From Heliocidaris tuberculata (Eukaryota; Echinodermata; Echinoidea; Camarodonta; Echinometridae), in contig CM046841.1 of assembly GCA_025618425.1 (NCBI GenBank), positions 11,480,654-11,544,653 of the forward strand: DNA of 64,000 nt. Reading direction: 5' to 3'. Position 1 is the stretch's first letter. Every line of letters starts with the position of its first letter. Shown here piece by piece: positions 46,041 to 56,909 of this stretch. The position numbers were made by a program, and so were the translations under genes. The notes under the pieces were generated by a model, which was not told the origin of the DNA, ran no database searches, and saw only the letters and a list, made by a program, of their open reading frames with translations.

Positions 46041-46171
46041 ACATCAAGAAGAGAAATTTGGCACTGCAGGCGTTGCCTCTTGTCTTTCCCCCTGGATGTA
46101 AGAGAGGCAAAAGAGGTCCACAGCGGTCAACACTGGACGAAGCATCCAGGAGTTTCATTCGACGTGAAGAG
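46041..46171 (+). CDS. Conserved protein, third exon
   Basis: 131 bases between TTAATATAG and GTATGA, completing the split codon with AC and ending on a full codon. Encodes IKKRNLALQALPLVFPPGCK then a basic GKRGPQRSTLDEASRSFI. The LALQALPLVFPP block matches the family pattern of a Leu-rich strip before a basic linker. Confidence 0.68.
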
Positions 46172-46399
46172 GTATGAGACCAAGCTTACAAAATAGTATC
46201 CAGTTAATAGTATATTCACCTAAAAGTGATCAAGGGGTTGTTTTTCTCTATGTTGGATAGCTATTTGCTATGAATAACTGTTGACTTAGATGATTTTAAA
46301 TAATGACAACAAATTTATTCAGAAGTGCATGCATCATCCTTGATGGTATTCTTTACAATTTCATTCAGAAATGACAAAATGAAAAAAAAAAAAAAAAAA

Positions 46400-46700
46400 A
46401 TCCTCCAGATCCACATTCTGTAGATGGCATGTGATGTCAATCACTGAGCTGACTACATTCTACTCAAACAGTGGTATGTAACCTTTTCAAAGCTGACCAC
46501 CCGTTTCCATTATAACAAATTAGCAACATATAAGGGGCTATGTCAGATATGCGGTAGCATCACCGGGAAAACTAATGAAGAGGTATTGTGGGATCCTGAG
46601 AAGGAGGGGAGTTACATACCGCTGTCTATTGTAGAATGTTAGCTCAGTGATGATTGAAAGATGATGTCATCTAGAGAATGTGATCTGGAGGATTTTTAGG
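46400..46700. mobile_element. MITE in the third intron
   Basis: AATCCTCCAGATCCACATTC (46,399) pairs with GAATGTGATCTGGAGGATT (46,677), and the pairing extends about 85 bases into each side, including ACAGTGGTATGTAAC against GTTACATACCGCTGT. About 300 bases, no coding capacity. The left end abuts an A-run. Confidence 0.68.
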
Positions 46701-47143
46701 GGGTGGAGCTTAGCAGATTTTAGAAGAAAAAAATTAAAAATATTCACACACAAAAAAAAGGATTTGCAGACATATCGAGGGGGCAGATTCTGCCCACATT
46801 CACCCCCTCCCCCCTTCAGGGATTAGTCACATGTTCGCTAAGACAATGCAATTTAATGCAGAATGTTATTGAATACAGATGTAAATATCATATTCTCATT
46901 TGAGGCAACAGATTCTCTTGCTGAGGTACGTTTGTTTAATTTTTGGTTTGTTATTGTAATTCAAAATTGATAAAAACTATTAAAGATTCGGGCAGTTGGT
47001 ATGAAGTTTCCTGTAACAGCAGCACAGCCATGAGCTGTTTTTTATTTTCTCTCCAAATTGTGTTCTGTGTCATCAGCTATCAATATGACTTTAGGAAGTA
47101 CATTTAAGTTTTGTCCTGTTTTTTTTTTTTTTTTTTTATACAG

Positions 47144-47248
47144 ATCGGCACCAACATCCCAACATTTCTCGAGAGTGAGGAACAAAATCAGCCGTTTGTT
47201 TTGGCCCTTGGAAAGGCAGAAGAGCCAGAACAATGCTTCGTCGTATTA
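47144..47248 (+). pseudogene. Conserved protein, last exon, part before the insertion
   Basis: Acceptor after a long T-tract (TTTATACAG), phase 0. Encodes IGTNIPTFLESEEQNQPFVL, then GKAEEPEQCFVVL. The reading frame runs into the inserted element at 47,249; continued translation there gives element-derived residues and a stop at about 47,375. The interrupted sequence would lose the final conserved block unless the insert is removed from the RNA. Confidence 0.65.
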
Positions 47249-48467
47249 AGCCCCTTTCACAATTGGTCTGCGACCATTTTGCGACCGCCTGCAACAGATT
47301 TTTCGGGGTGTTGCACGACCGATCGCTTGGTGTCTTGCGACCACTCGCATTCGTGGCAGGCGGTCGCACGAACCTGAGGCGGTCGTGACTGGTCGCATCT
47401 GAACTTTGAACATGCTCAAAATCCAGACACGACCAGATGCGATCGATTCACTCGCATTATGTCGTACGACCAGTCGTGCGATTCTCGTATGAGTGTTGCA
47501 CAACATTGCACGATTAGATGCGAGAGTTCGCACGACTCAATAGTCGCAGTGGGTGGGCTGGAGGTCGTGCAACACTCGCACGTGCGCTAGCGACCTATAG
47601 CGACCAGTCTTGCGAATGGGTGCGATTGTGCTAAGACCATGAGACTGTTGCACGACCGATCGCAGCACATCTTACAACGTTGTACTACCGTTGCACGACT
47701 GTATGAGACTGTATGCGACTATTCCTCGGGGGTATATATAGGGGGACTATGGAGATGATCCTCTGCAACAGGGCCCTCCTCTAACAACTTTCTCTTCTTT
47801 GTAACTTTCTTCTTTGGCATCTTGACTATTAAGAAGGCCAACTTGAAACTGACTACCGGTCAATTGTCGAGGGGGTTTTTATACCCCACGCCACTCGCAC
47901 GAATACTCTCACGACCACTTGCACCGGTCTCATTCAATCGCACGAGCGATCGCATGGTCTCACATCCACTCGCACGACCATGCAATCGATCGTGCGACTA
48001 TTGTGATTGGCGTCAAGCCACTCGCAATCACTCGTGCAACACTCGCATGTGAACGCAAGACCACTCGCACGAGCATATGCGAGCAAATGCGACTTAAGGC
48101 CACCGCACACTACACGACCTGAGGTCGTACGACCTTCCGAACTACGGTATGACGTCACCAAACACCCAAGTTTCAGGTCGTAGGACCAGGTCGCACGATC
48201 AGGTCCCAGGTTTTGGCATGTTGAATTTTTGCGAGGTCGTGGACTAGGTCGTATGACCTCTAGGTCGTACGACCTCAGGTCGTGTAGTGTGCGGTGGCCT
48301 TTATACTCGTGCAACGGTCTCTTCTAGTCGCTTTTGTTTTACGACCGCTGTTGCATTTGTGAATGCCTTTCTGCGACCTGATGAGATCGATGGCGATTGA
48401 AGCCTGTTGCAGCCTGTCGTGCGACCAAATGGTCGCAAACGGTCGCAGACCAATTGTGAAAGGGGCT
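47249..48467. mobile_element. 1.2-kb inverted-repeat element inside a coding exon
   Basis: Ends AGCCCCTTTCACAATTGGTC and GACCAATTGTGAAAGGGGCT are perfect inverted repeats over 27 bases and remain similar beyond. TTA at 47,246-47,248 and 48,468-48,470 is the target duplication. A 3-bp TTA/TWA duplication suits the PIF/Harbinger superfamily. The interior is filled with GGTCGCACGAC-like words (both orientations), and its ORFs are artefacts. A second element (48,097-48,300) is nested inside. Confidence 0.88.
48097..48300. mobile_element. 204-bp nested MITE
   Basis: AGGCCACCGCACACTACACG at the left and CGTGTAGTGTGCGGTGGCCT at the right; the inverted repeat is perfect over 39 bases (to AGGTCGTACGACCT). 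TTA at 48,094-48,096 and 48,301-48,303 is the target duplication. Same TTA preference as its host element, so the same transposase group probably mobilised both. Confidence 0.9.
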
Positions 48468-48617
48468 TTAGAGAAGAATGCGATCAGTTGCAACTCTCTC
48501 TTGCAGGCCATTGATGTATGCTTTAAATTGGTGTACGTCCTCGACATAGATTATGCCTGGGAGTGCCAGCACACGTGGGATTTTATCCAGAAGTATTTTT
48601 ACAATTTTTTCCAATGA
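48468..48617 (+). pseudogene. Conserved protein, last exon, part after the insertion
   Basis: Resumes directly after the element at the second TTA, in the same frame as the part before it, and ends at TGA (48,615-48,617). Encodes EKNAISCNSLLQAIDVCFKL then YVLDIDYAWECQHTWDFIQ, ending YFYNFFQ. The LLQAIDVCF block and TWDFIQKYF match the conserved C-terminal end of the family. No frameshift or stop has accumulated in it. Confidence 0.65.
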
Positions 48618-48624
48618 TCCCTGA

Positions 48625-48805
48625 TGATGAACGCGCGTGTGTGGCAAAGGGGGCTAAATTCATGCTTGTTTCCATGGTTTAGACCACGGATTATGTAAGT
48701 TAATTTAAATAAACCATGCGTAAATTTAAATAATACGTGGTCTAAACCATGGCATCTAGCTCAAATTTAGTGCCCTTTGCCACACACGCGCGTTCAGGAC
48801 CTTTC
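48625..48805. mobile_element. Palindromic MITE just after the stop codon
   Basis: GAACGCGCGTGTGTGGCAAA (48,629) pairs with TTTGCCACACACGCGCGTTC (48,777), and TTCCATGGTTTAGACCACGG with CGTGGTCTAAACCATGG inside. About 170-180 bases. It contains an AATAAA (48,707) that could act as a polyadenylation signal for the gene. Confidence 0.7.
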
Positions 48806-48899
48806 TTAGTGTATGCGCTAAATCAAGCGTACTTATACCACAAAATTTGCCTAACCCATGGTCTAAAATTAATCCACCTTTGTGAATTCCGGCCTATAT

Positions 48900-49500
48900 G
48901 TTTTAAACTGATTCTAACCTCATGCGTATATTTGAATAGACTGTAAATCATTCTCATACTAGTCATAATATTGTAAATTACCTTGTGTATTAACTTTTTT
49001 TCAATAGCCATGAAGAAACTCGCATAAATTCATGAACACTGTATTTAGAAATTGGAGCTACAAGCAAGGGTATTTATCTTGTGCTGTAAGCATACACAAT
49101 CTTTTGTCAAATTTTAATGTTTTAAACTTTGATTCTAACCTCATGCGTATGTTTGAGTGGACTGTCAATCATTCTAGTACTCTTCATAATATTGTAAATT
49201 ACCTTGCATAAATTCTCTGAACAATGTACATGTATTTAGAAATTGGAACTGCAAGCAAGGGTATGGTATGATTTATCTGTGTAAACTTATCTTATGCTGT
49301 GAGCATACACACTCTTTAGTCAAGTTTTAATGTTTTAAACTGTAATTCTAACCTCATGCGTATATTTGAATGGACTGTCAGTCATTTTCATAATATTGTA
49401 AATTACCTTGTGTATTTGCTTTTTGCATGAAGGAACTCACATAAATTCATGAACAATGTATTTCGATATTGGAGCTACAAGCAAAGGTATGATTTATCTT
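48900..49500. repeat. Three-copy tandem repeat of about 215 bases
   Basis: The word TTCTAACCTCATGCGTAT occurs at about 48,912, 49,134 and 49,347, each followed by similar text (ACTGT-AATCATTCT, ATATTGTAAATTACCTTG, AATTCATGAAC, ATTTAGAAATTGGAGCTAC). Spacings are about 222 and 213 bases. Non-coding. Confidence 0.75.
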
Positions 49501-49749
49501 TGTAAATTTATCTCTTAGCATACAAGTACATTTGTTTAGTGTCGAAAAATTGATTTCAATTTCAATTTTCAATCCAATTTAATATCCATATTTGTGAATT
49601 TATAATACACTATCATTAATGTTTAGGCTTTTGTCACATTTTCAAGTTTAAGGCATTTACTTGAAGTGACTCAATTTTCACATTCTTTCAAGGAGAAAAT
49701 TACCATGACTCTGTATTTACTTGGTGTTTTGAAACTTAATAAATAGGTT

Positions 49750-49975
49750 TCCTTAAAACTTTAGGATCCTAATTATTCTAGCCATTTGATTAGAATGATC
49801 TTATTAAATTTGATATGATTCCTATTCGTAATTTTGATTAGGAACTCCGCATCAAAAAATGATTAGATTTTCCGCATCATTTTGATTAGATTCTAGTAAG
49901 TCCCCGGTTGTATTGTTTTCCTAATCAAATTTGATTAGTTTCTTATCATATTTGATTAGTTTGTTTTTAGAGTGT
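49750..49975. repeat. GATTAG-word element
   Basis: Many ATTTGATTAG/CTAATCAAAT words in both orientations, ending GTTTTTAGAGTGTG. The other end type, CACTCTAAACACAACCTAAT, is at 40,576. Probably a MITE family with terminus CACTCTAAA. Confidence 0.5.
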
Positions 49976-52220
49976 GTGCTCGCATTGAGGGTCTTTCGAG
50001 AGTATGAGAATGCCCTTATTTGTCTTTCTTCGACAATAGGGCTACATAAAATATCATATTCGATCATAGTTGTACATGTATTACATTATGTTCGGAGTTT
50101 GCGTTCACTTGGTATCTTCCGTGTCATTTTATTCCATGAAATAGAATTAGAGGCAATAGTGGGGGGGGGGGGGAGATAATTATGATGACGTACATGATGT
50201 GTTTTGTTTACATTTCTTTATTTTAGCATTGTCTATTATTTCTGAATGATCATGGTTTTCTACGCCCCCCCCCAAAAAAAAAAAAAAAGAAAGGTCGATA
50301 TGTAAGGGTTTAAAAATGTTTCGTCTTTAAAAAAAAAAAAAGTGTTATATTAACCGTCCTGACATGATATATTGTCATCATCGATTTCTTGTCACGGTCG
50401 GGGGGGGGGGGGCTAGCCATTAACATTGGTTGCTATACTATCGGGATTTTTTAAACACATTTTTTCATCGCTTTAGTTTGTTTATGATTCTCGTCAATAT
50501 CAACCACAACTGTTGTGTTTCGGTTTTTACTTCTTTCCTCATTATCTCGTAACATACAGTGCATTACTATACTCTCAATATCATGCTCCTTTTCTGCTGT
50601 TCTCTTTATTTTCAAATTGATCAAACTCTTAGATACGGCGAATAAGTCCTTATTAGCCACACCCCTTCAAAAGAAAAATTGCATGCAATGCGGAAATGAA
50701 ACGCGCTGAAACAAAGTTCTAATTGCACGAACTTCCTGACGAATTCAGAGAGAGAGAGAGAGAGCGGCATTGAGATGTGACAAATGATTATTTTGTTCCA
50801 GTCACTGTCATTCATTTAGCTCTTTCCCATTACAAAAAAAAAAAATCAAATATGAGTACACTTTTTTAATTATTATTTTTTTTATTGATACAGCAACTAC
50901 GTAGGAAAATAATGTTGAAATAGAGATGGATATAGATAGAGAAAAATAAACGAATGAAGCGGTAGACAAAAACTAAAGCGAATGATTATGACAAATTATG
51001 AGAAATGAAGTCGAAAGTGAATAGCATTATTTTTATCTTATTGAGTAATATAATGTTCATCTGAAAATACAATTCCCTGAATGGGCCTATACTTGTTTGC
51101 ATATTTAAAAGAAAAAGCATTTAGAGTGATCATGTCACAATGTTGGTCAGAATGCGTTGGAAACTCATGTGAAATGTAGGGCATATGACTTGAGTGATAA
51201 TAGGCCGAGCATTAGCAGACGACAATGGGGCCAATGAATGGGGTATCGATCGAACCGCGCGTGCGACGGCGCTTACGCAATGACCGAGTGAGGTGCAATG
51301 AGCAATTAAAGTAGAAAGCACCGCCAAATTTCCCATTACCGGCAATGTAACCGAAATCGCTCCGTCACAGAGAGAACAATCGCTGTGCGTGGGCTCGCAC
51401 TCATAGGGTTATGCATTTTGTCTTGTATCTCTCCCCCTTTTTTTCTCTCTCTTTTGCGCTTTTTGCGCCCCCTTCATGTGCCCCCCCCCCCCCCCGTAGA
51501 TACGCCACTGCAATTCAATTCAGTTCAAACAGTTTTGGTCATGCACAATAATTAAGATGCATTTGGCACAAAAAAACATTCTCTGGCCGATTCTGTAAAC
51601 ATATAAATCATCAATTAATATGCTCAAATACATTTAAATTATTTTTAGTTCTAGATATTCGATTTAGTTCTGCGTGTATTTGAATGTGGACTGCAAGGGT
51701 CTACAACACATATCAGGGGAATTAAACAAGATAAGAAGCACATTCGTTAGGGCTAATTTCCCTAAAATCTTTGAATATGTACCAATTTCAATACATCTTA
51801 TATATGACGTGACTGAGACATATAAGCAGCTAAAAAAAAAAAAAAAAAAGGCTTCTGTGGTGTCTTTGTTCGACCACGGACGACAGAACATCAATAAATA
51901 GAAATTGATTTTTTTTTTTTCGTTTGGAAGTCTCAACGGAAGGTAACTTCAATAGCTTGCTGAAACAAATGTGCCAAGTCATTTTGACAAGGAATTTTGG
52001 TCCAACATTTTGATAATATAACAAGAGTTTAAGCTTCTATACGTTTTGATATTGTAAATGTTGTACTAAATGTGGTCAGACAAATTATGATGAAGAAAGG
52101 GTAAAGAAAGATTACAGCTGATCGTGTGTCGGAACTGAAGAAAGGATTTTAGCAACAAATTTAAAGAGACATTATTATTTGTAAAAAGGAATTATGGCTC
52201 TACAGGAAGGAAAAACATAA
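49976..52220. other. Intron or spacer with homopolymer runs, no exon seen
   Basis: G-runs at 50,161-50,173 and 50,401-50,412, A-runs near 50,276 and 51,832, GA repeat at 50,746-50,765. GTAGATACGCCACTGC at 51,497-51,512, with the adjacent C-run, is a fragment of the GCGTAGCCA family. No exon recognised in 2.2 kb. Confidence 0.45.
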
Positions 52221-52269
52221 GAAATTTTAAATCCATTAGTTCAGAATCAACAATACTTTTCATGGTAGA

Positions 52270-52480
52270 TACACGTATTTGTAGGTACAGTTTTCAGGGT
52301 TACACCATGGATTCTTTCAAATGAAAAAGAGCACTGAAAAGGGCCTGTGAGCTCAGCTAAGACCTCTTTGATTCTCGACCATGTCGACGTTTCGATGAGC
52401 ATGATGAGTATGCTCTGATCGTATTCAGGAAAATGAAGAATCCATGCTGTAACCCTGAAAATTTTACCTACAATTAGTGA
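52270..52480. mobile_element. Short inverted-repeat element
   Basis: TTTGTAGGTACAGTTTTCAG then GGTTACACCATGGATTC (52,279-52,316) pairs with GAATCCATGCTGTAACCCTG then AAAATTTTACCTACAA (52,438-52,474). About 200 bases, with an imperfect stem of about 38 bases. Confidence 0.6.
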
Positions 52481-52552
52481 AATTATGTTTGTACCCAAAC
52501 ATACATACACACATTATATAGGTATGTATATACTATGTCGTCAATTTTTAAT

Positions 52553-52555
<3 letters not shown>

Positions 52556-52594
<39 letters not shown>

Positions 52595-52600
52595 TTATTT
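52556..52600. repeat. AT microsatellite
   Basis: Uninterrupted TA repeat of about 34 bases followed by TTTATTTATTTATA. Confidence 0.9.
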
Positions 52601-52814
52601 ATAACGTTAAAAGTTTACTTCTTGGCGTAGTAATAGATGAATATTAAGGAGATTGTATGCATTACTTGCCAATATTTATTTATTCTCCGAATTTTTTAAA
52701 CGTATCACAATCATTTTCAAATCAAACCTCTGACTCCTTTCGATTTATTCCTTCAATAAAAGCGTGTTATTGTTTTATATAGAAATACTGTCATATCAGT
52801 GTTTTAAATTGCAG

Positions 52815-52868
52815 GCATAAGAGATACTATGGAATCAAAGCACACAACAATCGCACTGTTGACCAAAG
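52815..52868 (+). CDS. Ser/Thr-rich mini-exon 1
   Basis: 54 bases between ATTGCAG and GTAACT, phase 1 to 1. Encodes IRDTMESKHTTIALLTK. It is the most diverged of the five mini-exons but shares the TT-x-TK ending before a GT donor. An 18-codon exon is weak evidence on its own; the phase and the family resemblance support it. Confidence 0.5.
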
Positions 52869-53089
52869 GTAACTAATCTAAATCCTGTCAATCGTATAAG
52901 TCGTATAACATTGGACTTTTTTATAATTACGTCTGTTTATATTATGCAGCATGCAGTAATAATATCTTGACTAGAGCTAATAAAACAAGGGTTTTGTCAT
53001 ATATCCTGGCCTTTGAAACCCCCTTTCTTGAATTTCTAAAAAGAACAATATTTTAATTAGGCCTACCCCTCTCCCTATAATGCACGTTC

Positions 53090-55725
53090 TAATCGTACTT
53101 TGACCCGAAACTTTTCGGATAACAATATAGGATTTTTTTAAAAGAATTTTTAGTCCATACCAACTGGTCCCAGGTGTACAACAAAATAGATGCAAATGAT
53201 TCATTCAATACTTTTATTAACATATTCATGTGTCTGTATGACACCCACCTTCCTTTACAATCCCCTCGAACGAAATACAAAAAAAGTTCCGAGATCTCCA
53301 TGGATTATTAATTATCTTCTCCGGTCCATTAACAGAAAAAACCGTCTATATTACAAATACAAGAAAACGAAATCCGATCGAAATATACTCAAATACTCTA
53401 ATTATCATAACACCCTCACATCACTGCTACGACGTGTAGCTAAAAAGAATTATTTTTCCGGACAATTCCAAATCCATAGATCTGATGACAAGAGTACTTG
53501 GAAGGTCATATAGATCTATAGATAAAATAACTTTTAATGAAAATGACATACAAGACCCAACAATGATAGCTGAAATCTTTAACAACTACCTTGTAAATAT
53601 CGGCCCAAATCTTGCCCGTGATATTCCAACATCTAATACAGACTTCCACTCATTCTTAAAAGAAGCACAAGATCACACAATTTTTTTTCTATCCAGTTAC
53701 TACCAATGGACTCATTGACATCGTTAATAATATGAAAGCCAAAAAAGGTTCTGGCTGTGACGGTATAACGAATTATTTTATTTAAAAAATTATTAGCGAA
53801 ATTGCCAGTCCTTTAGCTCACATATTTAATGTTTCTTTAACAAACGAAAAAGTTCCAAATAAAATGAAAATAGCTAAAGTAATTTCAATTCATAAAAAAG
53901 GTAACAAGCAAAATACCGGTAACTATCGCCCTATCTCACTCTTAACTTCATTTTTTAAGATTCTTGAAAAAAATAGTATATTCCCGCACTGTTGACTTCC
54001 TAAAAAGTACAACATTTTGTCTAAGTCCCAATTTGGCTTCCGAAAAAACACTCAACTAGCCATGCATTGTTAATGTTTATTAATAAAGTAGCTACAGCTA
54101 TTGATAATTTTCCCCACACGGTCGGTATCTTCCTCGACTTCTCAAAGGCCTTCGACACCATCGATCACAATGTTCTTCTCTATAAACTTTCCCACTATGG
54201 AATTCGTCGGAAGGCCTTGGAGTGGTTCAGGAATTACCTTTCAGACCGTATGCAGTATGTTAATATAAATGGTCATGAATCTCAAATGAAAAGTGTTACA
54301 TGCGGAGTGCCGCAGGGATCATTACTTAGTCCAATATTATTTATACTCTACATCAATGATTTTCAAAATTGTTCTAATACACTTTCTTTTCTTTGATTTG
54401 CTGATGACTCCAACATTTTTCTCTCAAACCGTAATCCTTAAATCCTCCTGAATACTGTAAATTAAGAATCAAACTTTGTATTAAACTGGATCCAAGCAAA
54501 CAAACTGTCACTTAATATAAACAAAACAAACTTCATCTTTTTCAGCAAATCAATTGAATATCTACCAAGACCAGTAAACGACATAATTCTTGTTTAAGTT
54601 GAAACAACCAAATTCTTTGGAATATACATCGACAACAAAATAACTTGGAAAACACACATAGATAACATAAGTAAACTCTTATCGAGAAATACAGGAGTCA
54701 TTGGCAAGCTTAAAGCTTCATTTCCTACTCATGTCTTATTTTCTTTATATTATACACTAATCCTACCATACTTAAACTATGGAATCCTTGCATGGGGGAA
54801 TAGTGGTAAATCCCTTATCAATCAACCTCTACTTCTACAAAAACGGGCTATCAGAATGGTCAATTATGCATCTTTTCGTACCCACACAACCCCATTCTTC
54901 CACTCGTGCCATACTCTTAAGATTCACGAACTATTTACATATAATCTAGGAATATTCATGTTTCAATTCACAAAGCATGAACTTCCTAACCCTGTATGTT
55001 CTATGTTCGTTATGAATAATTCACTCCACTCCTATCCAACCAGACAAAGCCATTTTTATCACCTTCCACGTACTCGAACAGCATTTGCACACAATTCAAT
55101 TATATTTACAGGACCAAAACTGTGGAATGACCTCCCTCCAGACTTAACTAATGCCGGCTCACTGTATACATTCCAACGCAAATTCAAATTATCCCTCTTA
55201 AATACTTACGCCAGAGGCGGCGGAACGACGGGCTCGGACAATGGAAGTGGGGGAGGGGGGCACCTTTTGTTTGGCGGACCCCCCCCCCCCACTTCCATTG
55301 TCCGAGCCCGTCGTTCCGCCGCCTCTGACTTACGCAATCCATCCTATGGCTCCCTAATGTACTGTATTCCTCGTCTCCCCCATATTAGTTCTTGTTTAAT
55401 TGTTTTATTAAGATCATCTCTCACATACATGTTATAATCCAAAAGAATGTTTTTTATTCTGAAGGGAATCTACAATATTACAAGCCTAGCTTCTTTACAA
55501 GATTCTCTCATATTTCATGCCAAACTATTTTGTCTTATCCCAACTTTAAAATGATGGAAATATTGATCTGTATCTTTGTATGTTTACTTGTATTTTTTCT
55601 TCTTCTTCTGTTGGAAGTATTGAAGATATGTTCCTATATTATTGTAATAGTGCAATGGTCATTGTTTATGTTCCAGTTACGTCATTTGAAATATGAAATA
55701 AACTGAAACTGAAACTGAAATTGAA
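53090..55725 (+). pseudogene. Decayed CR1-type LINE in an intron
   Basis: RT blocks are recognisable across frameshifts and stops: RSPWIINYLLRSINRKNRLY, KVISIHKKGNK with NYRPISLL, IFLDFSKAFDTIDHNVLL, GVPQGSLLSPILFILYINDF, then an FADDS catalytic block, FFGIYIDNKITWKTHID, ILPYLNYGILAWGNSGKSL and GPKLWNDLPPDL. The endonuclease is missing (5' truncated). The tail has AAACTG repeats (55,698-55,720). A 116-bp hairpin element is inserted near its 3' end. It is a different subfamily from the 2.5-6.3 kb element and clearly inactive. Confidence 0.85.
55212..55327. mobile_element. 116-bp hairpin element with 8-bp target duplication
   Basis: Left arm CAGAGGCGGCGGAACGACGG and beyond, right arm its exact reverse complement ending CCGCCGCCTCTG; pairing is perfect over about 37 bases and continues through G/C-runs. 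ACTTACGC at 55,204-55,211 and 55,328-55,335 is a perfect 8-bp target duplication. An 8-bp duplication plus a CAG start fits the hAT superfamily. It interrupts the LINE fragment, so it arrived later. Confidence 0.9.
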
Positions 55726-55832
55726 CATCAAGAAGTTACTGGTGTTTCTTAGTCATATAGATTTAAAAAATCATGTTCATTTCAGTTGATCGAGTTTAAC
55801 AATGAGCACATCTTTTTGGGTTATTATTTCAG

Positions 55833-55907
55833 ATATCTCAGATATTGGAGGCACATCAGTTAAGACTGTGACATCTGAGGGCTCAACTCCCCAATCAACT
55901 ACTAAAG
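55833..55907 (+). CDS. Ser/Thr-rich mini-exon 2
   Basis: 75 bases between TTTCAG and GTAGGT, phase 1 to 1. Encodes ISDIGGTSVKTVTSEGSTPQ then STTK. Shares TSEG/STT and the donor GTAGGT with mini-exons 3 and 4, and its downstream intron resembles theirs (GAATGAGTGATAGTAT). Potential O-glycosylation linker. Confidence 0.68.
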
Positions 55908-56096
55908 GTAGGTATCTAGAGGATACACATTTCTGTTCTTTGAAATGACTGGTAGAATATGGAATGTCCTCTTCGTTTGATGTAGCTTCAAAATGATTAT
56001 CCTTGAATGAGTGATAGTATACATGGTATTAGAAACGTCGTCTTAGTTTGAAGTATTTTCAGATAATTATTGTTTCTATTTTACTTGACACCACAG

Positions 56097-56153
56097 GAAT
56101 ATCGCTAACAACCGCGACATCTGAACACACAGTACCCACTTCAACTACCCAAG
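56097..56153 (+). CDS. Ser/Thr-rich mini-exon 3
   Basis: 57 bases between GACACCACAG and GTAGGT, phase 1 to 1. Encodes ISLTTATSEHTVPTSTTQ. The acceptor context (TTTACTTGACACCACAG) is almost that of mini-exon 4 (CTCACTTGACATCACAG), showing exon duplication together with intron ends. Confidence 0.7.
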
Positions 56154-56909
56154 GTAGGTCTATACATGAAATTATATAATTTCTACTTCTGTGGAATGAG
56201 TGATAGTATAAGAAATGACGTCTTCGTCTGAGGTAGTTTTAAATATACGTATATCCTAATGGGCCTTATCTACCAAAACAAGCAAAAGTTTAGAAATGCT
56301 TACAAATAAATGGAATGACGTTCTTCGTGCGATAAATTGCTTTCCCATGAATAGCTATGTATTACTTGCTTTAATAGCAAGTATAAGGTTATACAATCAA
56401 GCATTTGCTTCATATGTTCAAGCTCCGCTCACAGAAGCTATGGTAGCTTGTCCTTTTACTTGAATTTTATTTGTCGGAGAAGATCAACAGTTGTTTTGCA
56501 TCTGAAACTGTTTCATTTTCTCTTTGAGTCTATTCGATAGTTTATACTTTACTTCACTTATAGGTTTAATGAATCAGTTTAATTAATCAAAATCTATTCT
56601 GTCATACCCACCACCACTTCTGCACTTCACGGCACTCCCTGCGACTGATCGCTTCACCTACCATCCTAGCATAGCTTCCTGTGTGAGCTGCAAAAGGGAC
56701 TACCCCATCAAGTATCAAGTATCAACGGCAGTATGGTCAAGTCACTCAATTCGGAAAATGTACGGGGGTTGAAAAAAATTTCGACTGTACGGACACCTCA
56801 GAGAACAAACAATTTTTCAAGTTCTCCACATAGCCGTGCTTCGTCGCACATGATATCGTTCTCTGAAAGTAAACATTTGCTTGAGCTTTTGCTTGTTTTA
56901 ACCCTTTCG

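Larger units (their letters stand above)
44496..48617 (+). other. Gene model: conserved 'SAMD3-like' type protein, disrupted
   Basis: Four coding exons: 44,496-44,680; 45,173-45,323; 46,041-46,171; 47,144-48,617 with an inserted element at 47,249-48,467. All junctions agree in phase (0, 1, 0). The order of blocks (a helical WMNDTV/LLQLYP region, a helical FRHLFPEAADRL segment, a basic linker, a GTNIPTFL segment, then an LLQAIDVCFKLVYVLDIDY and TWDFIQKYF end) resembles a family of uncharacterised animal proteins often labelled SAMD3-like. Their function is unknown. The 5' end was not found: the first exon begins with two bases of a split codon. It sits in the largest intron of the EGF/kringle model on the same strand. 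Confidence 0.6.

Noticed and set aside
47246..48547. Several Arg/His-rich ORFs on both strands
   Set aside because: All lie inside the GGTCGCACGAC-rich inverted-repeat element; symmetrical word content opens frames on both strands.
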